Positions 1 through 8,907 of a stretch of 54,702 nucleotides of DNA are shown here, piece after piece (the first letter of the stretch is position 1; the number at the start of each line of letters is the position of its first letter). The stretch comes from Streptomyces bambusae. GTDB lineage: Bacteria; Actinomycetota; Actinomycetes; Streptomycetales; Streptomycetaceae. Under the pieces are notes generated by a model, which did not search any database, was not told the DNA's origin, and was given only the letters and a program-made list of their open reading frames with translations. The translations under genes were made by a program, and so were the position numbers. The DNA is taken from the NCBI RefSeq assembly GCF_020532645.1, contig NZ_JAJAUZ010000051.1:1-54702 (forward strand). The letters are read 5' to 3'.

Positions 1-7
1 GGACCGG

Positions 8-193
8 CTCCTCAAACGCCGGAGGGGCTGGGGATGGCGGCGCCAGCCCCCGGGCACCGCCCAGACCCGCTCCTCAAACGCCGGAGAGGCTGGAGGTGCG
101 ACGCCAGCCCCCGGGCACCGCCCAGACCCGCTCCTCAAACGCCGGAGAGGCTGGATGTGCCCCCGCGGGGTCTCAAGCGCCGCAGGGGCTGGG
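8..193. repeat. Tandem extragenic repeat, about 61 bp period
   Basis: Two full copies begin at 8 and 70 and a third begins at 131. Each opens with CTCCTCAAACGCCGGAG and the first two end in CCCCGGGCACCGCCCAGACC. The third copy diverges after about 25 bases, and a weaker core follows at about 171-193. The same core occurs alone at 1812-1834 and 1860-1885 and as an inverted pair at 9773-9878. It is a familiar Streptomyces extragenic element and lies outside genes here. I see no gene in 1-348. Confidence 0.8.
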
Positions 194-231
194 ATTCCCC
201 CGCGCGCCGTTCACCGCGAAGGCGGCAAGCC

Positions 232-351
232 CGTCAGGTCAAGGCGCAAGGCAAGAGCCCGCCGGGTCACGGCCGGAGGTTCGAGAGGCCGCCGGATCGC
301 GGCGGAGGTACGAGAGACCGACGGGGTCGCGGCGGAGGCCGGAGGCCGTCA
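232..351. repeat. Four imperfect 30-bp tandem repeats
   Basis: Units start at 232, 262, 292 and 322 with an exact 30-base step. The best conserved part is GGTCGCGGCGGAGG and variants. They lie directly downstream of the acyltransferase stop on the minus strand. Thirty bases equal ten codons, and one minus-strand frame reads a repeated LRRDP-like peptide, but the gene ends before it. Confidence 0.6.
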
Positions 352-1104
352 CGGTGTCGGGAGCCGGCCCAGGCGCTCCGCTTCGGCGAGGGCGATCAGT
401 TGGTCGGGGGTGACGTGGGAGGGGATCGGGACGGGGGCAGGGGTGCGGAGCGGCGGCTGCCACCCCTGGTCGGGGTCGTAGCGGCGCACGATCCGCGCCG
501 GCGCGCCGGCGACGACGGCGTGGTCGGGCACCTCGCCCCGGACCACGGACCCCGCCGCGACCACGACGTTCCGCCCCAGCCTCGCCCCCGGCAGGATGAC
601 CGCCCCGGTGCCCAGCCAGCACCCCGGCCCGATCTCCACCGGCGCACTGCGCGGCCACTGCCGGCCGACCGGCTCGTCGGGATCGTCGTAGCTGTGGTTC
701 GTGGAGGTGATGTACACCCCGGGTCCGCAGAACGTGTCGGACCCGATGGAGATCCGGCTGTCGGCGATGACGTGGCTGCCGCGCCCGAGCACCACCCCGT
801 CCCCCAGCACGAGCACCGGCTCCAGCCCCAGGTCGAGCCCGGGCATCATGCCCGCGGTCAGCGTGACCTGCTCGGCGATGATGCAGCAGCTGCCGAGGTG
901 GATCCACTCCTCGCCGAAGACCGTGCCCTGCGGGAAGGCCAGCCGGGTGCCGGCGCCGATCGCGCCGAACCGCAGCCGCCCCGGCGTCTGCGCGGAGATC
1001 GACCCGGCCCGCTGCATCCAGCGCCACCCGGCGTGGGCGGCGCGTGAGGCGGCCCGTCGCCGCCAGGCGGCCAGGGATGAGAACGTGTTCTGGTTCTTCG
1101 GCAC
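349..1104 (-). CDS. Left-handed beta-helix acyl/acetyltransferase
   Basis: A 251-residue protein whose residues of about 50-210 form imperfect hexapeptide repeats of the left-handed beta-helix type, including VVLGRGSHVIADSRISIG and GTGAVILPGARLG. The motif TSTNHSYDDPD carries the histidine expected at the active site of NodL/LacA/maltose-type O-acetyltransferases, and VVAGAPARIVRRY is the usual C-terminal turn of these enzymes. It probably acetylates a sugar or other small acceptor with acetyl-CoA in the cytoplasm; the acceptor cannot be read from sequence. The GTG start lacks a strong ribosome site and has TACCGT six bases upstream, so it may be leaderless. Transcribed away from the carbonic-anhydrase-like gene. 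Confidence 0.85.
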   Translation of the reverse strand: MPKNQNTFSSLAAWRRRAASRAAHAGWRWMQRAGSISAQTPGRLRFGAIGAGTRLAFPQGTVFGEEWIHLGSCCIIAEQVTLTAGMMPGLDLGLEPVLVLGDGVVLGRGSHVIADSRISIGSDTFCGPGVYITSTNHSYDDPDEPVGRQWPRSAPVEIGPGCWLGTGAVILPGARLGRNVVVAAGSVVRGEVPDHAVVAGAPARIVRRYDPDQGWQPPLRTPAPVPIPSHVTPDQLIALAEAERLGRLPTP

Positions 1105-1236
1105 CCGGCCACGGTAGTCCGCACGGCGTGGTGCGTCCGGCCGACCGGCCTGTGATCTTCACCCCATCGTCGGTGCGCGACGGCCCGTGCCCTACGGTGC
1201 TGGGGGCGCGCAGCGTGTGTACGAAGAGGAGAGACC

Positions 1237-1785
1237 ATGACCAGCAGTCAGGCGGACCGGGCGCTCGTCGCCGGTGTCGGCGGCAAGAGCCCGCAGGTGG
1301 ACCCGGAGGCGTTCACCGCGCCGACGTCCGTGGTGGTGGGCGACGTCACGCTCGCCGCCGGTTCGAGCGTCTGGTACTCGGCGGTGCTGCGGGGCGACTG
1401 CGGCCCCATCAGCCTCGGTGCGGACAGCAACGTGCAGGACAACTGCACGCTCCATGTGGACCCCGGCTTCCCGGTGACGGTCGGCGAGCGGGTGTCCATC
1501 GGCCACAACGCGGTCGTGCACGGCTGCACGGTCGAGGACGACTGCCTGATCGGGATGGGCGCGACCGTCCTGAACGGGGCGGTCATCGGGGCGGGCTCGC
1601 TGGTCGCGGCGCAGGCGTTGGTGCCGCAGGGGATGGTGGTGCCGCCGGGGTCGCTGGTGGCGGGGGTGCCGGCGAAGGTGCGGCGGGCGTTGACGGACGA
1701 GGAGCGGGAGGGGCTTCGCGTCAACGCGGCGATGTACGTGGAGCTGGCGAAGCAGCATCGCGCGGACGTGACCCCGCAGCCCTGA
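1237..1785 (+). CDS. Gamma-class carbonic anhydrase-like hexapeptide protein
   Basis: A 182-residue left-handed beta-helix protein. The three histidines that hold the metal in gamma-carbonic anhydrases are in place: H73 in TLHVDP, and H90 and H95 in GHNAVVHGC. Length and the ending VAGVPAKVRR fit the CamH/YrdA/PaaY group, whose members are carbonic anhydrases or thioesterase-like proteins. It should act as a soluble trimer with subunit-bridging zinc or iron. The GAGGAGAG ribosome site ends five bases before the ATG. Carbonic anhydrase activity is inferred from the family. Confidence 0.85.
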   Translation: MTSSQADRALVAGVGGKSPQVDPEAFTAPTSVVVGDVTLAAGSSVWYSAVLRGDCGPISLGADSNVQDNCTLHVDPGFPVTVGERVSIGHNAVVHGCTVEDDCLIGMGATVLNGAVIGAGSLVAAQALVPQGMVVPPGSLVAGVPAKVRRALTDEEREGLRVNAAMYVELAKQHRADVTPQP

Positions 1786-2055
1786 CCCACGGGGCTCCGC
1801 CCCGGACCCCGCGCCCCAAGCGCCGGCGGAGCTGGATTTCGGGGCTCCGCCCCGCACCCCGGTCCTCAAACGCCGGACGAGCTGGCATACGCCCCCTGCC
1901 CGCAGGCAGAGGCGCGCCGCCCGGACCGGGCCCGCCCGCTACCCCCGGGCCAGGGCAGAGCCCCGGAAATCCAGCCCCGCCGCCTATTGAGGTGCGGGGT
2001 CCGGGGCAGAGCCCAGGTCTTTGCGGCTCGGCGGCAGGGGCAGGGGCGGGGCGGG
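1786..2055. repeat. Extragenic repeat-rich gap
   Basis: The gap between convergent genes holds degenerate copies of the CTCAAACGCCGG element at 1812-1834 and 1860-1885 and partly inverted versions around 1975-2015. I see no gene in it. Confidence 0.55.
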
Positions 2056-2721
2056 TCAGTCGGACGTGCCCGCGGGGACCGGGACGGGGTCGGAGACCGG
2101 TTCGGGGGACGCGGCGGCCGCAGCCTTCCGCGCCTTCTTCTTCAGCACCAGCATCGACGTCACACCGATCAGCACCGCCAGCACCAGCCCCAGCCAGGAG
2201 AACCGCTTCAGCCAGGCCTCCGCCACGACGCCGACGTAGTAGATGACGGCCGTGGTGCCGCCGGCCCACAGGATCCCGCCGAAGACGTTGGCGATGAAGA
2301 ACTTCCAGTACGGCATCTGCAGGACCCCGGCCAGCGGCCCGGCGAAGATCCGCAGCAGGGCCACGAAGCGGCCGAAGAAGACCGCCCACATGCCCCACTT
2401 CTGGAAGGACCGCTCGGCCATCGCGATGTTCTGCTCCCCGAAGTGCTTCGGGAACCGCTTGCCGAGCCGGGCCAGCAGCGGCCGTCCGCCCTTGCGCCCG
2501 ATCGCGTACCCGATCGAGTCGCCGATGATCGCGCCGGCCGTGGCGCAGGCGCCGAGGATCACCGGGTCGATGTCGCCGTGCTGCGAGGCGAGCAGCGCGG
2601 AGCTGACGAGGATGATCTCGCCGGGCAGCGGAATGCCCAGGCTCTCCAGTCCGATGACCACGCCGACCAGCAGGTAGACGGCGACCGCCGGTACGGTTTC
2701 GAGCCAGTCCTGGATGTGCAC
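2056..2721 (-). CDS. DedA family membrane protein
   Basis: A 221-residue integral membrane protein with DedA hallmarks: ESLGIPLPGE near residue 26, GDSIGYAIGRKGG near 68, and FFGRFVALLRIFAGPLAG near 115. DedA proteins belong to the VTT fold, and several recycle or flip undecaprenyl phosphate or phosphatidylethanolamine; which lipid applies here is unknown. The C-terminus is a Lys/Ala/Pro-rich cytoplasmic tail. The GTG start has GGGAGGA seven bases upstream. A TVP38 protein of the same superfamily and UppP, another C55-lipid enzyme, are encoded about 10 kb away. Confidence 0.93.
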   Translation of the reverse strand: MHIQDWLETVPAVAVYLLVGVVIGLESLGIPLPGEIILVSSALLASQHGDIDPVILGACATAGAIIGDSIGYAIGRKGGRPLLARLGKRFPKHFGEQNIAMAERSFQKWGMWAVFFGRFVALLRIFAGPLAGVLQMPYWKFFIANVFGGILWAGGTTAVIYYVGVVAEAWLKRFSWLGLVLAVLIGVTSMLVLKKKARKAAAAASPEPVSDPVPVPAGTSD

Positions 2722-2794
2722 TGCCGGGTCCTCCCGCGTCCCTGTGCGCCCGCGCGGCGCACGGCTGGGCAGCCTACCCGCTCCGCGTGCCCCG

Positions 2795-5323
2795 TCAGCC
2801 TCCGCCGGTGGCCCGTACCAGCGCCTCGGCCCGCAGCGGAAGGTCCCTGGAGGAGCGGCCGATCTGCACCACCCGCCGCCCGGTGCCCCGTACCCAGCCG
2901 TGCCGTCCTGGGTCCCAGGACGACAGGGTGCGGGCGTCGATCACGACGGCGACGCGCCGGGCCGCGCCGGGGGCGAGGGTGAGCCGACGGTAGCCGGCGA
3001 GCAGCCGGACCGGCTGGTCGAGGCGCAGGTCGGGCGAGGGCCCCAGGTACACCTGCGCGACGTCCGTACCGGCCCGGCGGCCGGTGTTCCGTACGGTGAA
3101 CTCGACGCGCAGCCCGTCCCCGTCGGGGCGGACGGCCGGCTTCTCGTAGCCGAACGTGGTGTACGAGAGCCCGTGCCCGAACGGGAACAGCGGTGCCACC
3201 CGCTGCGCGTCGTACCAGCGGTGCCCGACGTGCACCCCCTCGGTGTACTCCTGCCGGCCGCCTACGCCGGGGTAGCGGAGCGGGTCGCCGGCGACGGGGT
3301 GCCGGGTGTCGGAGGCGGGGAAGGTCTGGGTGAGGCGGCCGCCGGGGTCGGCGTCGCCGAAGAGGACGGCGGCGGTGGCGGCCGCACCCTCCTGGCCCGG
3401 GTAGTACATCTGCAGGACGGCGCCCGTCTTCGCGAGCCAGGGCATGGCGGTGCTGGACGAGGTGTTGAGGACGACCGTGGTGCGCGGGTTGGCGGCGGTG
3501 ACGGCCTCGATCAGCTGCTGCTGGGCGCCGGGCAGGGCGAGGGTGGTGCGGTCGCGGCCCTCGGTGGCGTCCTCGTAGGCGAAGAGCACGACGCTGTGGG
3601 CGGCCTTGGCGGTGCGCACGGCGGTGGCGAGGTCCTCGGCGCGGCTCGCCCGGCTGGTGTGGCGCAGCCGGAAGCGCTGGCCGGTGGTCCCGCCGTCGGC
3701 CCGGACGGCGAGCCGGTGGGGGCCGGGCGCGAGCTTGACCGTGGCGCGGCGGACGGTGAGTCCGTCGGCGGCGGCGGCGAGCAGCCCGCCGGCGAAGTAC
3801 TCGGCCACGCCCGCGCGTACGGGGAACAGTTCGGCCCCGTCGAGGCGGACGGCCGGCCGCTTGCCGGTGTAGTGGACGATCAGCGTCCATTCGTCCTCGG
3901 CGGGCAGGGTGAGGGTGCCCTCCCAGGCCCAGGTGCGGCCGGCGGGCACCTGCCGGTCGTCGAGGTCCGTGGCGGGGGCCAGGGTGGCGGCGGGCAGGGG
4001 GCGGCCGTAGAGGTCCTCGCCGAGGGCCCGGGTGACCCGGGCGTCCTTCGCGGCGCCGGCGGCGCGGGCGGTGAGGGCGGTGAAGGGGCTGTCGGCGCGG
4101 TCGGGGACGACGTGGGCGCTGCCGCCCCCGCTGACGAACGGCACGCTGCCGGTGGGTCCGATAACGGCCAGGGCGCGGGCGGCGGGGGCGGCGAGCGGGA
4201 GGGTGCCGCGTTCGTTGCGCAGCAGCACGGCGCCCGCCTCGGCGATCCTGCGGGCGACGTCGGCGCCCGCGGCGGGGTCGCGGGCGGGCCGGGGCGGCGG
4301 GGTGCCGTCGAGGAGGCCGAAGCGGTCGAGGGTGGTGAGGATGCGGCGCACCGCGCGGTCGACGCCGGCGATCGGGACCGATCCGGCGGTGACGGCCGTC
4401 TTGAGTGCGTCGCCGTAGTGCCGGCCGCCGGGCATCTCCATGTCGAGTCCGGCGCCGAGGGCGCGGGCCGTGCTGTGGGTGGCGTCCCAGTCGGACATGA
4501 CCCAGCCGGCGAAGCCCCAGCGGTTGCGCAGCAGGTCGTCGAGGAGGGGCTTGTTCTCGCACGCGTGGGTGCCGTTGACCTTGTTGTACGCGCCCATCAC
4601 GGCGCCCACGCCGGCGTCGACGGCTGCTTCGAAGCCGCGCAGCTCGGTCTCGTGCAGGGTCTGCTCGCCGGCGATGACGTCGACGGTGGTGCGGCCCTCC
4701 TCCTGGTTGTTGAGGGCGAAGTGCTTGACGGTGGCGATCAGGCCTTCCTCCTGGATGCCGCGGATCATCTCGGCGACGAGGTCGGCGGTGAGGCGGGGGT
4801 CCTCGGAGAAGGTCTCGAAGTTCCGTCCGGCGTACGGGGTGCGGATCAGGTTGACCATGGGCGACAGGAGGACGTCCTGGCCGAGGGCGCGGCCTTCGCG
4901 GCCGATGACCCGGCCGTACTCGCGGGCGAGGGCGGGGTCGAAGGCGGAGGCGAGGAGGACGGGCGCGGGCAGGGCGGTGGCCGGTCGGGCCACGCGGACG
5001 CCGGCGGGCCCGTCGGCGAGCCGCAGCGGCGGGATGCCGAGGCGGGGCACGCCGGGGAGGTAGCCGGCCTGGCCGAGCGGGGCGGGGTCGCGGTCGCCGT
5101 GCAGGACGCGGATCTTCTCGTCGATCGTGAGGCGTTCGATCAGGGCTTCGACGCGGGCCTCGCTGCCGGGGCGGGCGGCCCGGCGGACGGCGGGGGCGGC
5201 CTCGGCGGGGGCGGCGGCGGTCTGCGGGCCGGGCGGCGGGGGTGCGCAGCCGGCGATGCCGGAGGCGACGGTGGCCGCCCCGAGCAGACGGATCGCGGAA
5301 CGTCGGGAAACGGCCTCGCTCAT
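2795..5323 (-). CDS. GH3 beta-glucosidase with PA14 insert, Tat lipoprotein
   Basis: An 842-residue exported glycoside hydrolase. The N-terminus has a twin-arginine signal (SRRSAIRLLG, R7-R8) followed by a lipobox ending in C26, so it should be Tat-exported and lipid-anchored. The GH3 (alpha/beta)6 core follows, with the KHF motif at 200-202 and the nucleophile D278 in VMSDWDATHS. A PA14-like beta domain is inserted at about 450-600, and a fibronectin III-like domain ends the protein. Members remove terminal beta-glucose or related sugars from oligosaccharides or glycosides; PA14 usually shapes specificity for short substrates. The ATG was chosen because GAGGAGGG precedes it by eight bases and the signal peptide begins there; a longer frame upstream has no signal. 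Confidence 0.93.
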   Translation of the reverse strand: MSEAVSRRSAIRLLGAATVASGIAGCAPPPPGPQTAAAPAEAAPAVRRAARPGSEARVEALIERLTIDEKIRVLHGDRDPAPLGQAGYLPGVPRLGIPPLRLADGPAGVRVARPATALPAPVLLASAFDPALAREYGRVIGREGRALGQDVLLSPMVNLIRTPYAGRNFETFSEDPRLTADLVAEMIRGIQEEGLIATVKHFALNNQEEGRTTVDVIAGEQTLHETELRGFEAAVDAGVGAVMGAYNKVNGTHACENKPLLDDLLRNRWGFAGWVMSDWDATHSTARALGAGLDMEMPGGRHYGDALKTAVTAGSVPIAGVDRAVRRILTTLDRFGLLDGTPPPRPARDPAAGADVARRIAEAGAVLLRNERGTLPLAAPAARALAVIGPTGSVPFVSGGGSAHVVPDRADSPFTALTARAAGAAKDARVTRALGEDLYGRPLPAATLAPATDLDDRQVPAGRTWAWEGTLTLPAEDEWTLIVHYTGKRPAVRLDGAELFPVRAGVAEYFAGGLLAAAADGLTVRRATVKLAPGPHRLAVRADGGTTGQRFRLRHTSRASRAEDLATAVRTAKAAHSVVLFAYEDATEGRDRTTLALPGAQQQLIEAVTAANPRTTVVLNTSSSTAMPWLAKTGAVLQMYYPGQEGAAATAAVLFGDADPGGRLTQTFPASDTRHPVAGDPLRYPGVGGRQEYTEGVHVGHRWYDAQRVAPLFPFGHGLSYTTFGYEKPAVRPDGDGLRVEFTVRNTGRRAGTDVAQVYLGPSPDLRLDQPVRLLAGYRRLTLAPGAARRVAVVIDARTLSSWDPGRHGWVRGTGRRVVQIGRSSRDLPLRAEALVRATGGG

Positions 5324-5699
5324 CGGCGGTCCCTCCTCGGGGTCGGCGGCACGTCGCGGCCGCCCCGCGGTGCCGCGCCGTCCGGACGCTGCCCGCGCGG
5401 CCCGCCCCGGTACGGGAGTGACGCGGGGCGGGACCCGGCGGCCCGGGCGGGATCCGGCGTGCACGGCCCGGGCAGGCGCCGGCCGCGCGGCCACTGTGCG
5501 CCAGCCGCCGCCGGGACCACGTCAGGCGCCCCGGCCGCCCCGGGGATTCCCCCCGGCTGCGGGACACGACGCACCGGCGGGTCCGGGCACCCGGCAGACC
5601 GGTCGCCCAGGCCGCAGGGCACCGCGGTCCGGTCGGACGGGACCCGGCCGGGCCGGTCGGAGCCGGTCGCGGGCAGCCGCGGGACCCGCCCCGGAAACG
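5324..5699. other. Intergenic, no gene seen
   Basis: About 375 bases of very GC-rich sequence between the GH3 start and the hotdog-gene terminator. It should contain the GH3 promoter, but I find no confident -10/-35 pair. Open frames here are GC-driven shadows without ribosome sites or recognisable protein. Confidence 0.6.
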
Positions 5700-5751
5700 C
5701 CGCACGCCCGCCCGGGGTCCCGGCTGGCGGGGTGCCCGGGCGGGCGTGCGG
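5700..5751 (-). terminator. Hairpin terminator of the hotdog gene
   Basis: A perfect 17-bp stem (5700-5716 with 5735-5751) around an 18-base loop, 18 bases past the stop of the 5770-6222 gene. It has no clear U-tract, as is usual in Streptomyces. Confidence 0.75.
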
Positions 5752-5769
5752 AGGAAAGGGGGACGTGGG

Positions 5770-6222
5770 TCAGCTGTTGGGGCGGAGGGTCCAGACGACC
5801 GTCATTTCGCCGGTGACCGCCTCGTCCTCGCGCTGGATCGCGATGGTGACGGGGAACTCGGGGCGGCCGCCGGCGTCGAGCTCGGCGACGATCTCGGCTG
5901 CCGGGCGGCCGAGGGTGGCGGTCGCGGTGACGACGCCCTTGGCGAGCTTCTTGTAGCCGATCTCGGCCCTGACGGCGAGCGGCACGGCGCGCTGGAGCTG
6001 GTCGCCGAAGGCGGCGAGGACGATCGCGCCGCTCGCGGACTCGGCCAGCGTGAACATGGCGCCGGCGTGCGGGCCGCCGACGTGGTTGTGGTACGCGGCC
6101 TGGTCCGGCAGCCGCACGACGGCACGCTCCGGGGTGGTCTCCAGGAACTCCAGGTTCAGCGTGCGGGCCATCGGCACGGTGGCGGCGAGCAGTTCGCCCA
6201 CGTTCATCTGATCAGCGCTCAT
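5770..6222 (-). CDS. Hotdog-fold DUF4442/PaaI-like thioesterase
   Basis: A 150-residue single hotdog domain. The segment AAYHNHVGGPHAGAMFTLAE corresponds to the helix and loop that carry the catalytic Asn/Gly/Glu region in PaaI and DUF4442 proteins. Such proteins hydrolyse acyl-CoA thioesters; substrate unknown. The ATG has little ribosome-site signal, and TAACAT lies eight bases upstream, so the message may be nearly leaderless. Divergent from the single-pass membrane protein gene. Confidence 0.85.
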   Translation of the reverse strand: MSADQMNVGELLAATVPMARTLNLEFLETTPERAVVRLPDQAAYHNHVGGPHAGAMFTLAESASGAIVLAAFGDQLQRAVPLAVRAEIGYKKLAKGVVTATATLGRPAAEIVAELDAGGRPEFPVTIAIQREDEAVTGEMTVVWTLRPNS

Positions 6223-6304
6223 GGAGCAGGATGTTACCCGCGAGTAGCGGATATTGGCCAGACCCTGGCCGGGGGCGGCCGTAGCCCTGCCACCCCTCCC
6301 CCCT

Positions 6305-6310
6305 TATGGT
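6305..6310 (+). promoter_or_regulatory. Candidate -10 box for a leaderless transcript
   Basis: TATGGT ends eight bases before the ATG at 6319, which would place transcription start at or next to the start codon. There is no ribosome site before this ATG. No good -35 is seen. Confidence 0.4.
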
Positions 6311-6318
6311 TACTGGCC

Positions 6319-7431
6319 ATGTGGCCAGAACAGCAGCCGCCCGGGGGCGAGCAGAACGCGCAGAACGGGCAGCCGAACCCGTACCAGCAGCCGGGGGAGC
6401 CGAACCCCTACCAGCAGCCGGCGCAGCCGGGTGGTTACGGCTACCCGCAGCAGACGCCGCCGCAGGCACCGCCGGCGGGCTACGGCTACCCGCAGCAGCC
6501 GGCCCCGCAGCCCGGCGCGTACGGCTACCCGCAGCAGCCGGCCCCGGAGGGCCAGTTCGGATACCCGCAGCAGCCCGGTCCGGACGGTCAGTTCGGGCAG
6601 TTCGGATACCCGCAGCCGCCGACGGTCGAGTCCTGGCAGCCCGAGCCGCCCAAGGGCCGCAACACGACGAAGATCGTCGCCATCGGTGCCGCCGTGGCCG
6701 TGGTGGTCGCCGCCTCGGTGACCGCCGGCATCGTCATGAACAAGGACGACGGCAAGAAGGACGTGGCCGACGACAAGCCCGCCGCCCCGACCCAGCCGGC
6801 GTCGCCCACCGCGAACCCGCGGGCCGGCGGCGACATCCCGCCGTCGATCCCCGGCTGGAAGGTCGTGGCCAACCCGAAGTACGGCGTCGCCTTCGACGTG
6901 CCGCCGGAGTGGAAGGTCGACAAGCAGTCGGTCTCCCGCGGCTTCCTGGACGCCAAGAAGAACGACGGCATGCCGGTCGTCAGCATGTCGGGCACCGCCA
7001 CCCTCAAGGAGGAGTGGTGCACGACGGACACCAACCAGGACGGCGAGACGGAGAACACCAGCCTCGCCGACGCCGGCACCAAGGGCGGCCAGGGCGCCAA
7101 GAGCACCGCCGAGGCGGCCCGCAACGAGGCCGGCAACTGGGTCTGGGCCGGGTTCGCGCAGAAGGCCCCGAAGGGCACGGTGAAGGTGTCCAAGGCGAAG
7201 GCGTACACAAGCAAGTCGGGCCTGAAGGGCCACTACGCCAGCGCCAGCGCGAAGGGCATGAAGAAGACCGGCAAGTGCGACACCGACGGCAAGGCACTGG
7301 CCTTCAGCTTCAAGACCGCCAAGGGTGACTACGCCAGCTTCGTGCTAGTGGCGGTGGACCGGGTCAAGGACGAGATCCCCTCGGCCACCTCCAAGAAGAT
7401 CATGAGCACGGTCCGTCTCACGGGCCAGTGA
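6319..7431 (+). CDS. Pro/Gln-rich single-pass membrane protein
   Basis: A 370-residue protein of unknown function. Residues 1-110 are a low-complexity cytoplasmic tail of repeated PYQQP, YGYPQQP and FGYPQQP units. One membrane helix follows (IVAIGAAVAVVVAASVTAGI), then an acidic linker and an extracytoplasmic domain of about 200 residues. That domain contains GWKVVANPKYGVAFDVPPEW, which resembles PsbP/LpqN-like or DUF4245-type actinobacterial surface domains, and two cysteines that could pair. The layout is common for Streptomyces envelope proteins of unknown role. No partner gene lies beside it. Confidence 0.8.
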   Translation: MWPEQQPPGGEQNAQNGQPNPYQQPGEPNPYQQPAQPGGYGYPQQTPPQAPPAGYGYPQQPAPQPGAYGYPQQPAPEGQFGYPQQPGPDGQFGQFGYPQPPTVESWQPEPPKGRNTTKIVAIGAAVAVVVAASVTAGIVMNKDDGKKDVADDKPAAPTQPASPTANPRAGGDIPPSIPGWKVVANPKYGVAFDVPPEWKVDKQSVSRGFLDAKKNDGMPVVSMSGTATLKEEWCTTDTNQDGETENTSLADAGTKGGQGAKSTAEAARNEAGNWVWAGFAQKAPKGTVKVSKAKAYTSKSGLKGHYASASAKGMKKTGKCDTDGKALAFSFKTAKGDYASFVLVAVDRVKDEIPSATSKKIMSTVRLTGQ

Positions 7432-7536
7432 TCCGGCCGGTGGTCCGGCCGGCGTTCCGTCCGCCGATCCGGCCGCTTCGCGTCCGGTGACCGGGCGGCC
7501 GCCCACCCCCGCAGCCCCCGCAGCCCGGTAACCCAT

Positions 7537-7565
7537 TTGGATTACCGGGCCGCGGCAGGGATAGT
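7537..7565 (+). promoter_or_regulatory. Sigma70-type promoter of the MFS gene
   Basis: TTGGAT at 7537-7542 and GATAGT at 7560-7565 are 17 bases apart. Transcription would start near 7572, the second of two adjacent GTG codons, so the message is probably leaderless; no ribosome site is present. Confidence 0.5.
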
Positions 7566-7568
7566 CCC

Positions 7569-8900
7569 GTGGTGAGCTCTCCCACCGCACTGCGCCGCCG
7601 CCCCTCGTGGGCGGGACGCAACTACACCCTGCTGACGGCCGCCGCGGTCGTGACGAACCTGGGCAGCCACGGCGCCCTGATCGCGGCGGCCTTCGCCGTG
7701 CTCCAGGCCGGCGGATCCGGTGGGGACGTGGGCCTGGTCGCCGCCGCCCGCACTTTGCCGCTGGTGCTGTTCCTGCTGGTCGGCGGCGCGCTCGCGGACC
7801 GGCTGCCGCGGCACCGGGTGATGGTCGCGGCCAACGCCCTCAACTGCGCCTCGCAGGGCGTCTTCGCCGTCCTGGTCCTCACCGGGCGGCCGGAGCTGTG
7901 GCAGATGATGCTGCTGAGCGCGCTGGGCGGCACCGGCCAGGCGTTCTTCAACCCGGCCGCCGAGGGCATGCTGCTCTCCACCGTCACCGGCGAGCAGGCC
8001 GCCCGGGCGTTCGCCCTGTTCCGGCTGGCCATGAACGGCGCCGGGATCGGCGGCGCGGCCCTGGGCGGGGCGATGATCGCCGCGATGGGGCCGGGCTGGG
8101 TGCTCGCCGTGGACGCCGTCGCGTTCGCCCTCGCCGGCGCGCTCCGGGCGTTCCTCGACGTGAGCCACATCCCCGAACGCGAGCCCGGCGGCGGGCTCCT
8201 CGCCGACCTGCGCGAGGGCTGGAAGGAGTTCAGCACCCGGCCCTGGCTGTGGAGCATCGTGCTCCAGTTCTCCGTCGTGGTCGCCGTGGTCGGCGCCGCC
8301 GAGTCCGTCTACGGACCGCTGGTGGCGCGCGATCGACTGGGCGGGGCGGCGCCCTGGGGGCTGGCCCTCGGCGCGTTCGGCGTCGGCACCATCGCGGGCG
8401 CCGTGCTGATGATGCGGTGGAAGCCCCGGCGGCTGCTGCTGGCCGCCACCCTGTGCGTGTTCCCGCTGGCGCTGCCGTCGGCGGCGCTCGCGGTGCCGCT
8501 GCCGGTGTGGGGGCTGTGCGCGGTGATGTTCGTCAGCGGCACGGCGATCGAGGTGTTCGGCGTCTCGTGGATGACGACCATGCACCAGGAGATACCCGAG
8601 GACAAGCTGTCCCGGGTCTCCGCCTACGACTGGTTCGGCTCGGTCTCCATGCTGCCGCTGGCCACCGCGGTCGCGGGCCCGGTGGAGTCCGCCGTCGGGC
8701 GCACCGCGGCGCTGTGGGGCTGCGCGGGCCTGGTCGTCCTGGTGACCTCGGCGGTCCTGCTGGTCCCGGACGTACGGCGGATGACCCGGCGGACGGACCC
8801 GGTGGCGGGGAGCGCCGGGGCTCCGGCCCCGGCGGGCGCTGCGGGCGCTGCGGGCGCTGCGGGCGAGTCTTCGGCCGGCGCCGTGCGGGACGGCTCCTGA
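7569..8900 (+). CDS. MFS exporter (MFS_3/EntS-like)
   Basis: A 443-residue major facilitator with about 12 membrane helices. GGALADRLPRHRVMVAAN is the loop 2-3 signature of the MFS_3 group, which includes the enterobactin exporter EntS and macrolide exporters. The C-terminal 35 residues are an Ala/Gly tail built on GAAGA repeats. It probably exports a small molecule by proton antiport; the substrate is not indicated by neighbours. The start is GTG at 7569 or 7572, the latter favoured by the promoter. It converges on the spermidine-synthase-like gene with only seven bases between stops. Confidence 0.9.
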   Translation: MVSSPTALRRRPSWAGRNYTLLTAAAVVTNLGSHGALIAAAFAVLQAGGSGGDVGLVAAARTLPLVLFLLVGGALADRLPRHRVMVAANALNCASQGVFAVLVLTGRPELWQMMLLSALGGTGQAFFNPAAEGMLLSTVTGEQAARAFALFRLAMNGAGIGGAALGGAMIAAMGPGWVLAVDAVAFALAGALRAFLDVSHIPEREPGGGLLADLREGWKEFSTRPWLWSIVLQFSVVVAVVGAAESVYGPLVARDRLGGAAPWGLALGAFGVGTIAGAVLMMRWKPRRLLLAATLCVFPLALPSAALAVPLPVWGLCAVMFVSGTAIEVFGVSWMTTMHQEIPEDKLSRVSAYDWFGSVSMLPLATAVAGPVESAVGRTAALWGCAGLVVLVTSAVLLVPDVRRMTRRTDPVAGSAGAPAPAGAAGAAGAAGESSAGAVRDGS

Positions 8901-8907
8901 CCCCCGG

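Noticed and set aside
232..351. The 30-bp repeats as a CRISPR array
   Set aside because: The units adjoin with no spacers, are imperfect, and no cas gene is present.
2559..5705. Very long minus-strand frames rich in Arg and Pro opposite or across the GH3 gene
   Set aside because: They are out-of-frame shadows produced by high GC; the GH3 frame has the signal peptide, the catalytic motifs and a ribosome site.
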